A stretch of DNA of 64,000 nt from Aplidium turbinatum (Eukaryota > Chordata > Ascidiacea > Aplousobranchia > Polyclinidae): positions 21,002,477 to 21,066,476 of the forward strand of contig OU964918.1 in assembly GCA_918807975.1 (NCBI GenBank), read 5' to 3'. This document shows positions 12,722 to 23,164 of the stretch, in pieces (position 1 is the first letter of the stretch; each line of letters starts with the position of its first letter). Under the pieces are notes generated by a model. That model was not told where the DNA came from. It saw only the letters and a list, made by a program, of their open reading frames with translations, and made no database searches. A program made the position numbers and the translations under genes.

Positions 12722-12826
12722 TGAGTTAATAAGCAGTCCATAAATGCGTTGCTCATGTGCACACCCCGAGAGCCGAACCAGCGCCGCTTGATGTTCAGTC
12801 AAGTACTTAATCACTGAGCTAACGAA
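12722..12826 (-). repeat. SINE-1 head fragment
   Basis: Minus-strand tRNA-like head (GTTAGCTCAGTGATTAAG, then GGTTCGGCTCTCGGGGTGTG) and the first part of the body (GCAACGCATTTATGGACTGC). It ends abruptly, so only about 105 bp remain. Confidence 0.6.
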
Positions 12827-12859
12827 GACAACCACTGTTTGTTTGTCGTCTCCAGGCTT

Positions 12860-13045
12860 ACACCCGGTGGTTGAAGATTTAAATTAAGTGGAAGGGAAGG
12901 CAAGGAAGCCAATCTTTGTGTCCACCTTCAGGCATGTCTTTAAAGTGTCCTTCCAAAGACACAGCCACATGCTCTTGAGCAGTGTCGAACCGGCGCCCTT
13001 TTGATTGACGTTCCAGGGCTCTCACCACTCGGCTATGCAACCGAC
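12860..13045 (-). repeat. Second tRNA-derived SINE family copy
   Basis: On the minus strand the head reads TAGCCGAGTGGTGAGAGCCC (A box) and CCGGTTCGACACT (B box), followed by a body with GTGTCTTTGGAAGGACAC. It differs from SINE-1 in both head and body. Next to it GGACAACCACTAG is repeated a few times. Confidence 0.55.
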
Positions 13046-13682
13046 AGGACAACCACTAGGACAACCACTAGGGCAACCAGGACAACCACTGAGCTAACGA
13101 GACAAAGATAAAAATTGAAACGTCACACGACAAAACCACTTAACCAAAAAATTACAGGTTTCTTAACCAAAAAACGTAACTTCGCTTAGAATTACTGAAC
13201 AATCTTGCACCTTTGATTATGTTTATAATTACAAATCTATGTTTTGTACACATGAAAATTACTGTATTGTACATGAAAATTACTGTATTGTTATTATTGT
13301 ACACATTTCTTCCGTGGATTAAAAGTTGGTTGCCATGGTTCGGTTGAACGAACCATGATGCAATCAATTTTCAACCTCTCCCCATGAAGATTTTCTACGT
13401 AGATTTCGCAGGGATATCTAAAACAGAGGGAAGGGAAGGTTCGCAGCTATTGCCTTTTTCTCACGACACTAAAATGGCGGTAGTTGATAGCGCGTTAAAC
13501 ATCTCGCTCTTTTTATAAATTGCAGAAATTATGTAGTGCTTCTGGTATAGTAAACTACAAAAGACAGTTAGCAAATGTTATGTACAACATATTTAAAGAA
13601 GAAGAGGATCAGGGATCATTGGGGCAAAAATAGCTTTTTCTTTAACAACTCAAATAATTTTATACCCAAAGTGTACCAAACC

Positions 13683-13953
13683 ACATCCAAATCACATCTG
13701 GTTCGACTCTTGGGGTGTGCGTTTGAGCAACGCATTGTAAGGACTGCTCTCCATTCAGCGGCACCTAATGGATGAAATAATTCCCCGGCAACAAGACTTT
13801 AATAATCAGAAACTTCACTCTACCAATCTCGGTAACCGGCCCTGTGTCAAAAGCCTCTCGTCTAGCCTACAAGTAAGCGAAACTACCAGGAATAACCATC
13901 AAGGTTTTGTCAGTCCGAAGATAAAGATTCAAACCAAACCACATTTTTTATAA
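13683..13953 (+). repeat. SINE-1 copy, nearly full body
   Basis: Plus-strand copy starting at the B box (GGTTCGACTCTTGGGGTGTG), then GAGCAACGCATTGTAAGGAC, ATTCCCCGGCAACAAGAC, CAATCTCGGTAACCGGCCC and the 3' end GTCAGTCCGAAGATAAAG. The A box part of the head is missing or degraded. Confidence 0.7.
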
Positions 13954-14244
13954 AGTTTCACCTTTGCTCACATCTTTAAAACATTTCAACAAATTTTTTT
14001 GATGTTTGTTTGCAAGTTTTAGCCTATATGCTGCACGAATGTGTGCCATTGGTGCCTAACTTCAGAGAGAAGTGGGACACTATAAAAATGCATTTAGCGT
14101 AATAAGAAACTAGTTGCAAATAAAAATAGAGATTTTACGTTGCTTTCATGCATGCATTTGTGTATTACAATGCATTGTTTCGACACTTCACATCAAAGAA
14201 ACGTTGAAATAAATAGTTTTAACCACTTCCCATCGGCGGTTTCG

Positions 14245-14640
14245 CTTACGTCATGGTGCCATCCGAACGGCGTTTTTTTCTTTTTTTTTTGCAAAATTTT
14301 TCGCTGGCGTTTCGGCTGTAATATGGGCTTGTTAACTCATTTTAAACTACTCCAAATGGCATATCTTCTTCTTCAAACCGTAAATCAGCTTCTTTTACAT
14401 AGATTCAACGTATTCAGGCCTTCAATAAATGTAAAATGACTTGTTCAAAAACCCTTGTGATGAAACAAATCTTGACCTGCTTTTGAAACTCCTTAAAAGG
14501 CAAATGAACTCATGCGAAACGTATTCAGCTTCGGCAATTCATGGGGCGTGGAGTAATCAGCAGTTTTTACATGAATTCAACGTGTCCAGGCCTTGAATCA
14601 ACGTGAAAAGACTCATTGAATAGCCAGTTTGAACTGAATT
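14245..14640. repeat. Dispersed repeat related to the MITE at 35071-35454
   Basis: The inverse of the phrase GAATACGTTGAATCTATG and its neighbours (about 14380-14430) matches 35325-35370, and a second block (14560-14610) is a variant of the same phrase. Terminal repeats like those of the 35-kb copy are not clear here. Confidence 0.4.
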
Positions 14641-14974
14641 TCTCAAACCTGCTTGTAAACAGACCAGCTTTTTCCTTACAAAGCAAAACTATAACGATGA
14701 TTTATTGAAGCCAAACTATTTCTGATAGATAACAGAAGCTTTAGGGTATTCACCGAAACGATACAAGTTGTATACGACCGTACACGTTGTTCCAAAGCTA
14801 AGCAACAAAAATTTGCGTGTATACACGCTTGCCGGGTGGCGCAAGCAAAAAGCGCGCGCGTCTATACACGCTTGCCGAGCAGAAGTGGTTGGATTGACTC
14901 AACAAAACTCTCAAAGTTTCAAAAGAAACATTGCAGAAAACAAAATAGGGCACAATGAAGTTGTTTAAATGTCC

Positions 14975-15720
14975 TAAATTGATTTCTAGTTTTTTTTTTA
15001 ATTATTGTTAACATTACTTTGCTTGCGTGACTAAAGGCAATTGTTCTGTTGTTGCTGCATTCCGTTGTATCGCCTTTTTTTGGTAAAGAGACAAATATTG
15101 ATTTTACCTCATCATCTGGCCAAATGTTGGTTTCTGATGTTTTGATACAAAGTTTATGAATAATTTTCACTTCGCTTTTTCCAATATTTTTCAATAGTTC
15201 GATGGGTATATCATCAAATCCAGGACTTTTGTTTAAAATAGTTTTTAAAGCATTTTGTACTTCACTTAGCAATGGTCGTGGCTCTGTATCACTTTCATCT
15301 TTAGATTGTATATTTGGACTTGTCTGTGCATTAACGATAGGAGCTTTGTTTTTGTATAGTTCTTCGCAATATGCTTAACATCTTTCTTTACCTCATCATT
15401 CTGCCATAAAATTTCACTATCTTTAGATTTTATGTTGTCTAGCTTTGGTTTAAACTTGTTAGTTATGTTTCTTACTGCTTGGAATAAATCGTGAAATTAG
15501 TTATTTGTTGTCGGCTTTTCGATTTTGCAGCACTGTTGTTTTATATATATTGTTTGTCTTTCTTTATCGCCTTTTGTACCTCTCTATTGAGCTGAGCGTA
15601 CTCTTGTCTAGCCTCTTCGGAGTAGAAAAATTTTACTTTCAAAATTGTCCGTTGTTTTATTTTCATCAATATATCTTCTTTGATCCAATTTTTTCGTTTC
15701 TTGCTTTTTAATAGGTCATT
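14975..15720 (-). pseudogene. Decayed LINE: endonuclease/RT junction region
   Basis: Read on the minus strand: SEEARQEYAQLNREVQKAIK and KKDKQYI (linker after the endonuclease), then SKDSEILWQNDEVKKDVKHI, LLSEVQNALKTILNKSPG, FDDIPIELLKNIG and the first RT block (IFVSLPKKGDTTECSNNRTI, SHASKVML). This order is typical of LINE ORF2. The YADD catalytic block is absent and frames shift several times, so it is a fragment without function. Confidence 0.75.
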
Positions 15721-16399
15721 GTTGTCAGTGAAGCAGTGTTGACAAATTAGCTGACTTCTTTAAGCCTTTGAGCATGCCATCCTACAATGGGACAACAGGT
15801 CATTTTCATCAAATTGATAGAGGTTCTCCCTATTTTGCGTCCACACACACAGTTTCAGTCACTTATGTTCACCATGGTTCAAAAATAAAAACAAAAAAAT
15901 CGGTACTGTCCCACTGGTAAAGCGTCTCACTGGTCACCGATTTCCCTTACTTATTTAAAAGCAGAGTTGAAAAGTTATCAGTAGGCTAATCTTTTATTTT
16001 TTACAAAGCCTTTGTAGTAGGCTAGGTGTAAAACAAGTAGGCCTAAATGTGTAGTTGAAATGACAAGTACTGTAGGCTGTGGCTTCAGTATGATTGCTAG
16101 CTGCGAATATGGCAAGCTTGTCCTACTAAACAAGTATCCCCGGTCCACACCAACGGTTGAACCTTGCAGTGATGTGCACAAACAGTTCGAGTTGCAGAAG
16201 CCCAAGTTTGCGCCATCGATTTAAAAAATGCTTTTCCGCGGTTTATGGCGTAACTTACATAACTCCACCGGTGAATTTTTCAAACAACCACTGATCCCAT
16301 TGTGAATTATGATAGAGAAATATGCACACAAGTGTTGAAATTAATCATTTGAAGATAACGTAATAGTCCGGCAGCGTGGCAGCCCGTCACGTAGCCTAT

Positions 16400-17335
16400 T
16401 TGTAACATCATAAGGTACAAAAGGTTTGAGTGTTTTATCAACCTTGCCCCACTGTGGGATGTTCAGAAACCCACATCCGAGGTTTCACTGCTGGGGCGTT
16501 TGGGGGCTACGGCCCAGTGAAAAACCCATTTTGGAGGTCAAAAAAACATCATAAGGTGCAAGAACAAAATCTACGCCAGATGTTATGTCTTCACTTGTAG
16601 ACTTTGGAACAAGTCGATCTGGGTGCCCCAGGTGGGGCATTCCCGAATAAGGGGACCCCAAAGTTGGGGCAAAATACGTAAAAATAACATCATAAGGTAC
16701 AAAGATGGAACTTGTATCATCAGTTGGGGCATGTTCCACTGAGTACGAAACAACTTTTCTTATGGCCCCAAGGTGGGGCTTAACCTCATTTTGGTGGTAC
16801 AACCCCTAAAATTCACAAAATTAACATCATAAGGTACATGGATGAAACCAAGTGTAGGTGATAGTACCTCACTTACGGATTTCAGAACATTAAAATGTGG
16901 TCGCCTCAGGTGGGGCATTCCCGAATAAGGAGCCCCCAAAGTTGGGGCAAAATACGTAAAAATAACATCATAAGGTACAAAGATGGAACTTGTATCATCA
17001 GTTGGGGCATGTTCCACTGAGTTCGAAACAACTTTTCTTATGGCCCCAAGGTGGGGCTTAACCTCATTTTGGGGGTATAACCCCTAAAATTCACAAAATT
17101 AACATCATGAGGTGCATGGATGAAACCAAGTGTAGGTGATAGTACCTCACTTACGGATTTCAGAACATTAAAATGTGGTCGCCCCAGGTGGGGCATTCCC
17201 GAATAAGGAGCCCCCAAAGTTGGGGCAAAATACGTAAAAATAACATCATAAGGTACAAAGATGGAACTTGTATCATCAGTTGGGGCATGTTCCACTGAGT
17301 TCGAAACAACTTTTCTTATGGCCCCAAGGTGGGGA
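16400..17335. repeat. 278-bp tandem satellite
   Basis: GGTGGGGCATTCCCGAATAA recurs at about 16631, 16909 and 17187, a period of 278 bp, in three to four similar units; the first part is more divergent. Units include GGCCCCAAGGTGGGG and AACATCATAAGGTACA. The array resumes at 18694-18748 after a LINE insertion, and diverged copies lie in a VPS4 intron. Minus-strand open frames of 85 aa repeat with the unit but fit no known protein. Confidence 0.85.
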
Positions 17336-18693
17336 TGGATGGATGGTCATTTTATTTTTGTTTGGATGCGAAACGCCGAAACACACATAAAACAAAAACT
17401 GACAGTGTGCATCCAATGAGAGAGTGCGAAAGACCGTAGCCCTGAAGGCGTAGGAGGTCGTCGAGTCTGCACTCTCTCATTCAAATAGTTACACAAATGA
17501 AAGTATTGCGTTGTTAATATTGTTGCAAATTGACACAAAAAAGAAGAAGGAAGGAAGAACAGAAAAAACAAAACAGATACAGATAGCCTACTACAAACAA
17601 TAATAACAATGAACATAGTCAGGTAGTGGATGTCGTTTTTATAGCTCTTGATTATTGAAGAAGTGTATTTTGCACATTTTACTGAAATATTTGAAGCCTT
17701 TGTTCATGTTTTTTTTCATATTTTGAGGTAAAATGTCCCATACCTTGATTCCCATGCATTTTAAACTTTTTTGAAATAATTGGGTATTTGCCAGTTTAGT
17801 ATAAAGTGAATTGGAACTTGAACGTCGGGTGTTATACGAATGAATAGATGATACATGTGTAAAGAAAGTTTTGAAGTTTTCCGGTAGTTTATTATTATAA
17901 AATTTGTACATAAATTTGCTTATTTCTAGTTTATAAGTAGAATTAACAGTTAGTATTTTATTTTCTTGATAGAGTGGCAGTAATTTAGTTTTCATTTCAA
18001 ATGCTCCTGTAACGATTTTAATTATCTTATTTTGTCTAACCTGAATTCTATTCAAGTATTTTGTGGGTGCGCATCCCCAGTTGATAATTCCATATTGTAG
18101 GTGCGAGTGTACAATGCTATAATAAATATTGATTAGAACTTTTCTAGTAGTGAATTTTCTAAGTTTGCTGAGTACGCCTGAAGAAGAGGATAGTTTTTTC
18201 GACAGGTTATCAATGTGTTTATTCCAGTTGAGTTTGTTATCTATTGTGATTCCTAAGTAGCGCGTGTGGTCAACTTCTTTAATTATTGTATCATTTAATT
18301 TTATTTGCATATCGGAGAGTGTAGTCTTTTTATTGTTAAAGAGTATGTAGTTAGTTTTACTCAAGTTGAGTGTCAACTGATTGTTATCAAGCCAAGTGTA
18401 GAGTTTACATAATTCTTTATTCATTATCGGCTGGAGGTTGCTGGTAGTTTTTTGAGCCAAATAGAGAACTGTGTCATCAGCATAGAGTAGAGTTTTCAAA
18501 TTAGTTGCATCGGGAAGATCGTTTATGTAAACTGAAAACAAAAAGGGGCCAAGTACACTGCCCTGAGGAACTCCAATAGTAATATTTGAGCGAGAGGAGT
18601 TGATTTCCCCGCCATGTACATATTGCTGCCTATTGGTTAGATAGGAATGAATAAGGTTTTTAACGTTTCCCCTTACGCCATAATGATTCAGTT
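17333..18693 (-). mobile_element. 5'-truncated non-LTR retrotransposon (CR1/jockey-like RT) inserted in the satellite
   Basis: A continuous minus-strand frame of about 350 LINE codons starts at the satellite junction (18693) and ends at 17639. It has the RT blocks GVPQGSVLGPFLFSVYINDL, LLYADDTVLYL (catalytic YADD), LNLSKTNYILFN, RYLGITIDNKLNWNKHI and a C-terminal region with INWGCAPTKYLNRIQ. The endonuclease and early RT blocks are missing. The 3' UTR ends with a 13-bp-stem hairpin (17415-17481) and a CCAT microsatellite tail (17333-17345). The open frame, and the satellite resuming with little loss, point to a recent insertion. It cannot move on its own. Confidence 0.9.
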
Positions 18694-18747
18694 GGCTTAA
18701 CCTCATTTTGGGGGTATAACCCCTAAAATTCACAAAATTAACATCAT

Positions 18748-18905
18748 GAGAGAGAGAGAGAAACCTTTTATTTTGTTTGTTGCGAGAAAAGTATACGGTA
18801 CAAAATATAGACAATGCAAATAAAATAGCACCATAACTAGAATCTACAACAGACAGGAAGCAGCGAAAGACTTATTAGTCATCGAGTCAGCTGCTTCCCA
18901 TGTTT
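18748..18905 (-). repeat. Short 3'-end copy of the same LINE group
   Basis: A GAGAGA tail is followed by AAACCTTTTATTTTGTTTG and a hairpin with stem GGAAGCAGC/GCTGCTTCC (18856-18864, 18890-18898) and loop GAAAGAC ... GTCATCGAGTCA. It adjoins the satellite remnant 18694-18748. Confidence 0.7.
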
Positions 18906-19369
18906 TTAATGTGACAAATGTCAAACATCGGCATTACGTTGAAACCAAGATATGGTATAAAACCAAGAATATGAGGTATAAAACCAAGTGTCTCTCGTAT
19001 ATATTTCAAAACGTCTGCAAATATTTTAGAAAATCAACAAAGCATGTAAGATATAATATCTACACAGCATAACATTTGCTGATTAGGTTAAAAATTATCA
19101 CTATGAAAATAGATATTGTACGCAGGGGTAGATTGGCGGCTAATCATTAGCCTACTGGGAATTCGAGAACGTTCCCGGTTGGCCGGTCAGAAGGTCACTG
19201 TCCTGTTTTATGTACAAAAGAAAATTTTATTTGAAATATAATAGTCGTAGCGCTATATCCTTATTCTTGGTTTGAATAACACTGACAATGATTCAAGTTA
19301 TAAATCGAAGCTTGCTATACAAATACGTACAATGTCTAATTTTATAGCCTACATCATATTACCGGTGAA

Positions 19370-22300
19370 CAGTGCCGGTCTTTGGGGTGTGCGAACCGTG
19401 CGATCGCACAGGGCCCGCAAATTAGGGGGCCCGCAATTTACTCAGAAAATGCAGTAATTTTTGTCAAGTCCAATGGAAAAAATTCAACTCGATTCCCAAG
19501 CAAGTACCGGATCCTTGAAGTCAGTTGCGGCTTTAGGGTGAGGCAAGTGCTGAGATTGTCGCGTCGGGCCACCTTTACATGCTTTTAGGCCCCCACGACA
19601 TTTCACCATGTGCCAAATAGTTAACATTGCAGTGTGACAACAGAATTTCGTTTTGTTACTTTCTATTCAAAACCATTGTTATTATGCCATATATATGATA
19701 TGTAGTTTTTAAACTAATCACTTAAAGGGCCCGGATTTTTAAAACACCATGTATCAAATCACTCAGGAAACTTCACTCTTGTGAAAATTTAAATGCATGT
19801 TACTTCCAGAATTAAACTATCATTATTATGCCCTATGCATGTAATTTTTGAAATCTAATATTGAGGGGCCCAGGTTTTTTGAAAACGCCATGTGCCAAAT
19901 GTTTAACATTGCTCAGTGACAACAAAAACCAAAATTTTCAATCTTGTGGCAACTGTGTTTAGATGCATGTTACTTCCACTCCAGTACAGTACTAAAATGT
20001 CATTGTTATTCCATGGGTTGAAAAATAACATTTAAGGGGCCCGGATCTTTTCAAATTGTTTCAAGTTGATTACTCTGTAGTACCCAACCTAAACAACTTT
20101 TAAATCTTAATATACTTGTTATATATTGTATTTAGATACAGTTTGTGCAGTAGGCTACATTGTACACTTATTCATTGTTTGGATTTTATTCACTGAATAG
20201 TAATATAATCCTGTGATTGATTGATGATATACCAATGTAATTTTTGTACCAGCAAAGGTTGTTGAACTCAATTAGTGATTTATCCATTAGCTATACCTAA
20301 TCATTGTAAAAGTGGAGCAAAGAAAAAAAGGATTTAAAAAAAGAGTTGTTGAGCAATTATACAAAGCATTCTTCAATTTCTAAGTTTTTAAAATACTAGT
20401 TGCAGTAATGACACCAGTGAATCTACTTCTTTGACAACATCTTAAATGATGTCACTACTGGTGGTAACAGATTAATTCCACTAAATTCTGAGGTCAGCTT
20501 TGCCTTATTCAAACTCCATCTGCTTGCAATGATGTTAGATCAATAGCAGAAATGCTCGATTTCCTCTAAATGTGATGTGCTGGCTAATTTTTACCTGGCC
20601 AGTACTAATTGGTAAGTATTAATATAACAAGTACTAATATAACTGATAAGTACTAATATATTTCCTGTTGCTGATTTTCCTGATATGATTTGTGCATTCA
20701 TATACCTGCAGACAGGCTCCATTGTTTCAACTTTAAGGTCTATTAATCAGTGCACTTGGTCTATATAGGTATAATTTTAACCAGTAGCCTGCCTTATATT
20801 TTTTATACAGAATATTTAAGTGGGGTTGTTTTTTATTTGTGGTGTGTAAAACAACATTTGTTACTCCTACCTACCATGCCAAAGTGCAGAAGCATCGAGC
20901 AATGCACAAGCAAGGTATCTTCAAAGATGAATTCAGTTGTTCTATCTAGATTAGGCTACTTTGGTAAGAAATTCTAGCTAGCTGGTGATTTTTTTATGTT
21001 AGTTTTTCATTGTTATCATGCACCGCATACCGTACATTATATTTGGGAAATTTCTATAAAAGCGTGCAGATTTGGGCAAATTTACGTTCTGCCCTCCACA
21101 AAATGGTTTGGTCTCATACGGCTATGTGTGAGAGTGAGAACTTAGTATATTTTTTTTTGTAATATGAAATGTATAAAATCTATATATCTTCATGAAACTA
21201 TGCTTTGTGATTGTGTTAGTCCTCGTTTATTCCCCTAGTGGTCCTTACTGTTGATATATTCCGCAACTTAGTATTGTCAATTGTCACGGGGAGATTGTAA
21301 ATGTAACCTTACAGGTTGTTGTTACCCTGAGCTACTAGATGTGGCATGCAAATAGCAAGTGCAGTCGTTTTCATTTTTTTTATTATGTTATATACTTCAT
21401 ATTTAACTTATTGAGATATAGGCTACATCTCAATGTGCTTTTTTCCTTGGATTGAGTAGCTGTATTTATTTTTCAATATGTTTGTACTGTATAACATGAA
21501 GCATTTCACCGCAAAGTATTAAGATGCATGATTGCATGGTTTACGTACTTGAAGCATGATGTCTTCAATAATAACACCTTCACTCGTCTTCAAAATTTCC
21601 CCTTGTTGCTTTGCCTGTTGTGGCTTAGTTTCATGTACGAATTTATTTCTAGCCTGCTTAGTTATTTTTTAACTTGCATTTGCAGGAATGAGGCAAACAA
21701 TTTAATTAAATGCCGCTCTGCCACTGCATAGAAACTGACTCTGACAGAGAATATTGCCCATCTTCAGTTGCAGGGTTACTTTAAGTTTGGCAGCCAGCAG
21801 TTTTAGTAAAACTTTTTCTAAAGAGAATCTGCTGGACATTTTACAAGCATTTCAAACAACTTCAATCGAGGTACCTACTTCCGAGTTCAGATGGTTTCCA
21901 ACCAATTTAAGCATAATAAGGAGTCCTTGCTGGTTGCTGCACAGGTACATTTGGTTGGGTTTGTTTCTTTTGCATTGTTATATTTCATGCTTAAATATTC
22001 CCATAAAACAATATGCACACATTTCTTGGAAGTTGAGCATTGTATTTTTGATGTATTTTCATTCATGCTTTCATTCATTTCTATTTATGCAACCAAGTAA
22101 AAGTAAACCGATTTTCTTAAAACAAATTGGATCAGTAGCGTAGCCAAGTGGGGGTTTGGGAGTTACACCCCCCCCCCCTGGAACGCGTGTGATGTCACGA
22201 TATTAAAATTTATGCTTTCAGTGTTTTGTGCTTTCTAACCAACACTAAATTAGAATGGTATAGGATCTATAATGCTCTACAACTTTTTAGTATCCATAGT

Positions 22301-23080
22301 AGTCTGCAGCTAACTCGTACAGCCCTTGGAAACACTGCAATATCCACAGCTGTGTAAAATTGCACTGACCTTTTATAGCTGATTACAGTGGTTCGTTATA
22401 CAAAACTTGAATATATCAGAAATGAAGTAAGTTGACTGTCTTAAAGCTTTTTGTCTGACACTCATCGAGATGTATGACGTCTATTTACATTTTCTAAACT
22501 TTGGGTTAACTTTAAAGCATAAAAGTTAGTCGCTTACCGGAATAAGATCGTTTTTTGATCAACCAAGGACAAAATTAATCAATGATAAAACTGTAATAAT
22601 CTGGCAAAAAAGCAATCAAAATGTGTCTCTAAAACAAAGTTCGCCTAATTTTAAACGAAACTACATTAAAATAGCTAGTTTTGCCAATACCAAACATTCA
22701 AATATCTCAGCCAGGAATTAGCAACAAGAAAACATAGAGACTTAGCTTTATATCTCGAAAAATGCCCAAGAAAACATGATCTGATCCTTTTGCTATGCCA
22801 CCGGACAGCACCATTTTACAGTAACATTCATACCCAAATTTTTGTTGAACATGCTCTCAGAATGCACCAAATTCAAAGTAATTTTTCAAATTTTTCTGGG
22901 GGAGGCCCCCCAGGCCCCCCGCCGCTGGGTGTCGCCTTCGGCGAGCACACCGTCAGGCTTCGCCTGCCGGCCATCAACATCCCCCACCCGTTTCTAAATA
23001 CATTACTGAGTTGGATCATTGTCCTTGGGGCCCGCAAAGCATATTCCGCACAGGGCCCGCAATTCCCTAAGACCGGCACT
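19370..23080 (-). mobile_element. hAT-like element of ~3.7 kb (CAGTGCCGGTCTT ends), with insertions
   Basis: Left CAGTGCCGGTCTTTGGGG (19370) and right CCCTAAGACCGGCACT (23080) match the ends of the short copies at 5822 and 47874 in reverse orientation. Flanks CCGGTGAA and GCGGTGAA agree at 7 of 8 bases, as a hAT target duplication. The inside repeats GGGCCCGGATTTTT-like phrases and holds a partial CATAGCCG element (about 20865-21126) and a CAGTAGCGTAGCC end at 22135. No transposase could be recognised. Confidence 0.65.
20865..21126 (-). mobile_element. Partial copy of the CATAGCCGTACGAG element
   Basis: The inverse of the start of the 62710 element: CATAGCCGTATGAGACCAAA end at 21126, then the GCCCAAATCTGCACGC phrase, and a block (20865-20980) matching 62870-62975 in reverse. 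The other end is not found. Confidence 0.65.
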
Positions 23081-23164
23081 GCGGTGAAAGACTTTTTCTG
23101 AAATGAAATAAATTGTTTGTGAAACGAGCATTTTTATGCTAAATCTATTTTTGCTGAAACCTGG

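Noticed and set aside
16485-17295. Minus-strand proteins repeating [17 protein letters not shown]
   Set aside because: The frames repeat because the 278-bp DNA unit repeats; there is no start context, splice pattern or known family, and diverged copies elsewhere do not keep the frame.
21754-22143. 129-codon plus frame inside the 3.7-kb hAT-like element
   Set aside because: No hAT transposase motif could be found, and a CAGTAGCGTAGCC element end begins within its last codons.
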